From Tupaia tana (taxonomy: Eukaryota > Chordata > Mammalia > Scandentia > Tupaiidae): 64,000 nt of DNA. The DNA lies in NCBI GenBank assembly GCA_026018925.1, contig JAKSZU010000011.1:7736985-7800984 (forward strand). The letters are read 5' to 3'. The notes under the pieces are model-generated. The model was given only the letters and a program-made list of their open reading frames with translations, searched no databases and was not told the origin of the DNA. The number at the start of each line of letters is the position of its first letter. Position 1 is the first letter of the stretch. The position numbers were made by a program, and so were the translations under genes. Below are positions 63,661 to 64,000 of this stretch, piece by piece.

Positions 63661-64000
63661 ATTAAGAAGAAAGAAAGAGAGAGAGAAAGGAAGGAAACTC
63701 AGCTCAAACTGAAATGAAAAGAAAGAAAGAAAAAAAGATTTCTTTCTTGTCTTATATGATGAAAAATCCAAAGGATCATTCATTCAGTAGTTCAGTGGTG
63801 ATATTAAGATCTAGGATCTTTTCATCTTCCACTCTGTCAAGTTTAGCTCGTCAGCTTTGCTTTCCTCATGGTGTAAAATGGCTGCCGAAGTTCCTGCCAT
63901 CATGTGCAGAAGGACATGCCTTGTGTTCATGTATGTGTGACCAGTCAAAAACATATTTACTAGAATTTCTCCAACAAGTTTCCTCCATGTCATATTCAAT
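63661..64000. other. Unassigned sequence
   Basis: An A/G-rich run (63661-63740) followed by sequence with no recognised repeat or gene up to the window edge. Confidence 0.4.

Overview
This window is nuclear DNA of a placental mammal. It is an intergenic or deep-intronic stretch that consists mostly of retrotransposons, and I could not support any cellular protein-coding gene, tRNA or rRNA gene. The organism is inferred. About 70 SINE copies, roughly one per 0.9 kb, fall into three groups. Family A is an abundant tRNA-headed SINE of about 265 bp with a long tRNA-unrelated body and an A-rich tail. Family B is a second tRNA-headed SINE. Family C is composite, with a tRNA-like head followed by a 7SL/Alu-like 3' part. 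7SL-derived SINEs are known only from Euarchontoglires, and tRNA/7SL composites are described from tree shrews, so Scandentia (Tupaia) is my best guess. Family A would then be Tu-III-like. Colugo is less likely because its t-SINEs are reported to lack a tRNA-unrelated region.

Layout. 437-2075: an old antisense L1 3' UTR cut by SINEs. 2086-6130: the 5' half of a sense-strand L1, with three 124-125 bp promoter monomers, a broken ORF1 and the start of ORF2 (endonuclease). A half-L1 (HAL1-like) element sits inside monomer 3. 6135-7550: an older L1 inverted head-to-head. 8340-11655: an old L1 3' UTR split by a second, nearly full-length HAL1-like element (8753-11392). 11700-34500: SINEs in unassigned sequence, with MIR, hAT and mariner remnants. 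34500-49700: SINEs plus L2, two LTR-like repeats, mariner MITEs, hAT fragments and another old L1 3' UTR. 50025-53700 and 55800-57180 are the longest stretches poor in recognisable repeats. 57475-64000: SINE clusters, an old antisense L1 and a 108-bp telomeric-repeat insertion.

The parts work together as an L1-driven system. L1 supplies the reverse transcriptase and endonuclease. HAL1-like elements keep ORF1 but have no ORF2, and the SINEs have no ORF at all, yet these inserts carry L1-type target-site duplications (TSDs) and A-rich tails. The most unusual product is at 59427-59534: perfect (TTAGGG)n joined to an A-rich tail, flanked by a 14-bp duplication. It looks like an L1-made retrocopy of polyadenylated telomeric RNA (TERRA). 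A tail-only insert at 30020-30056 and a tailless SINE at 30259-30494 show other modes of the same machinery.
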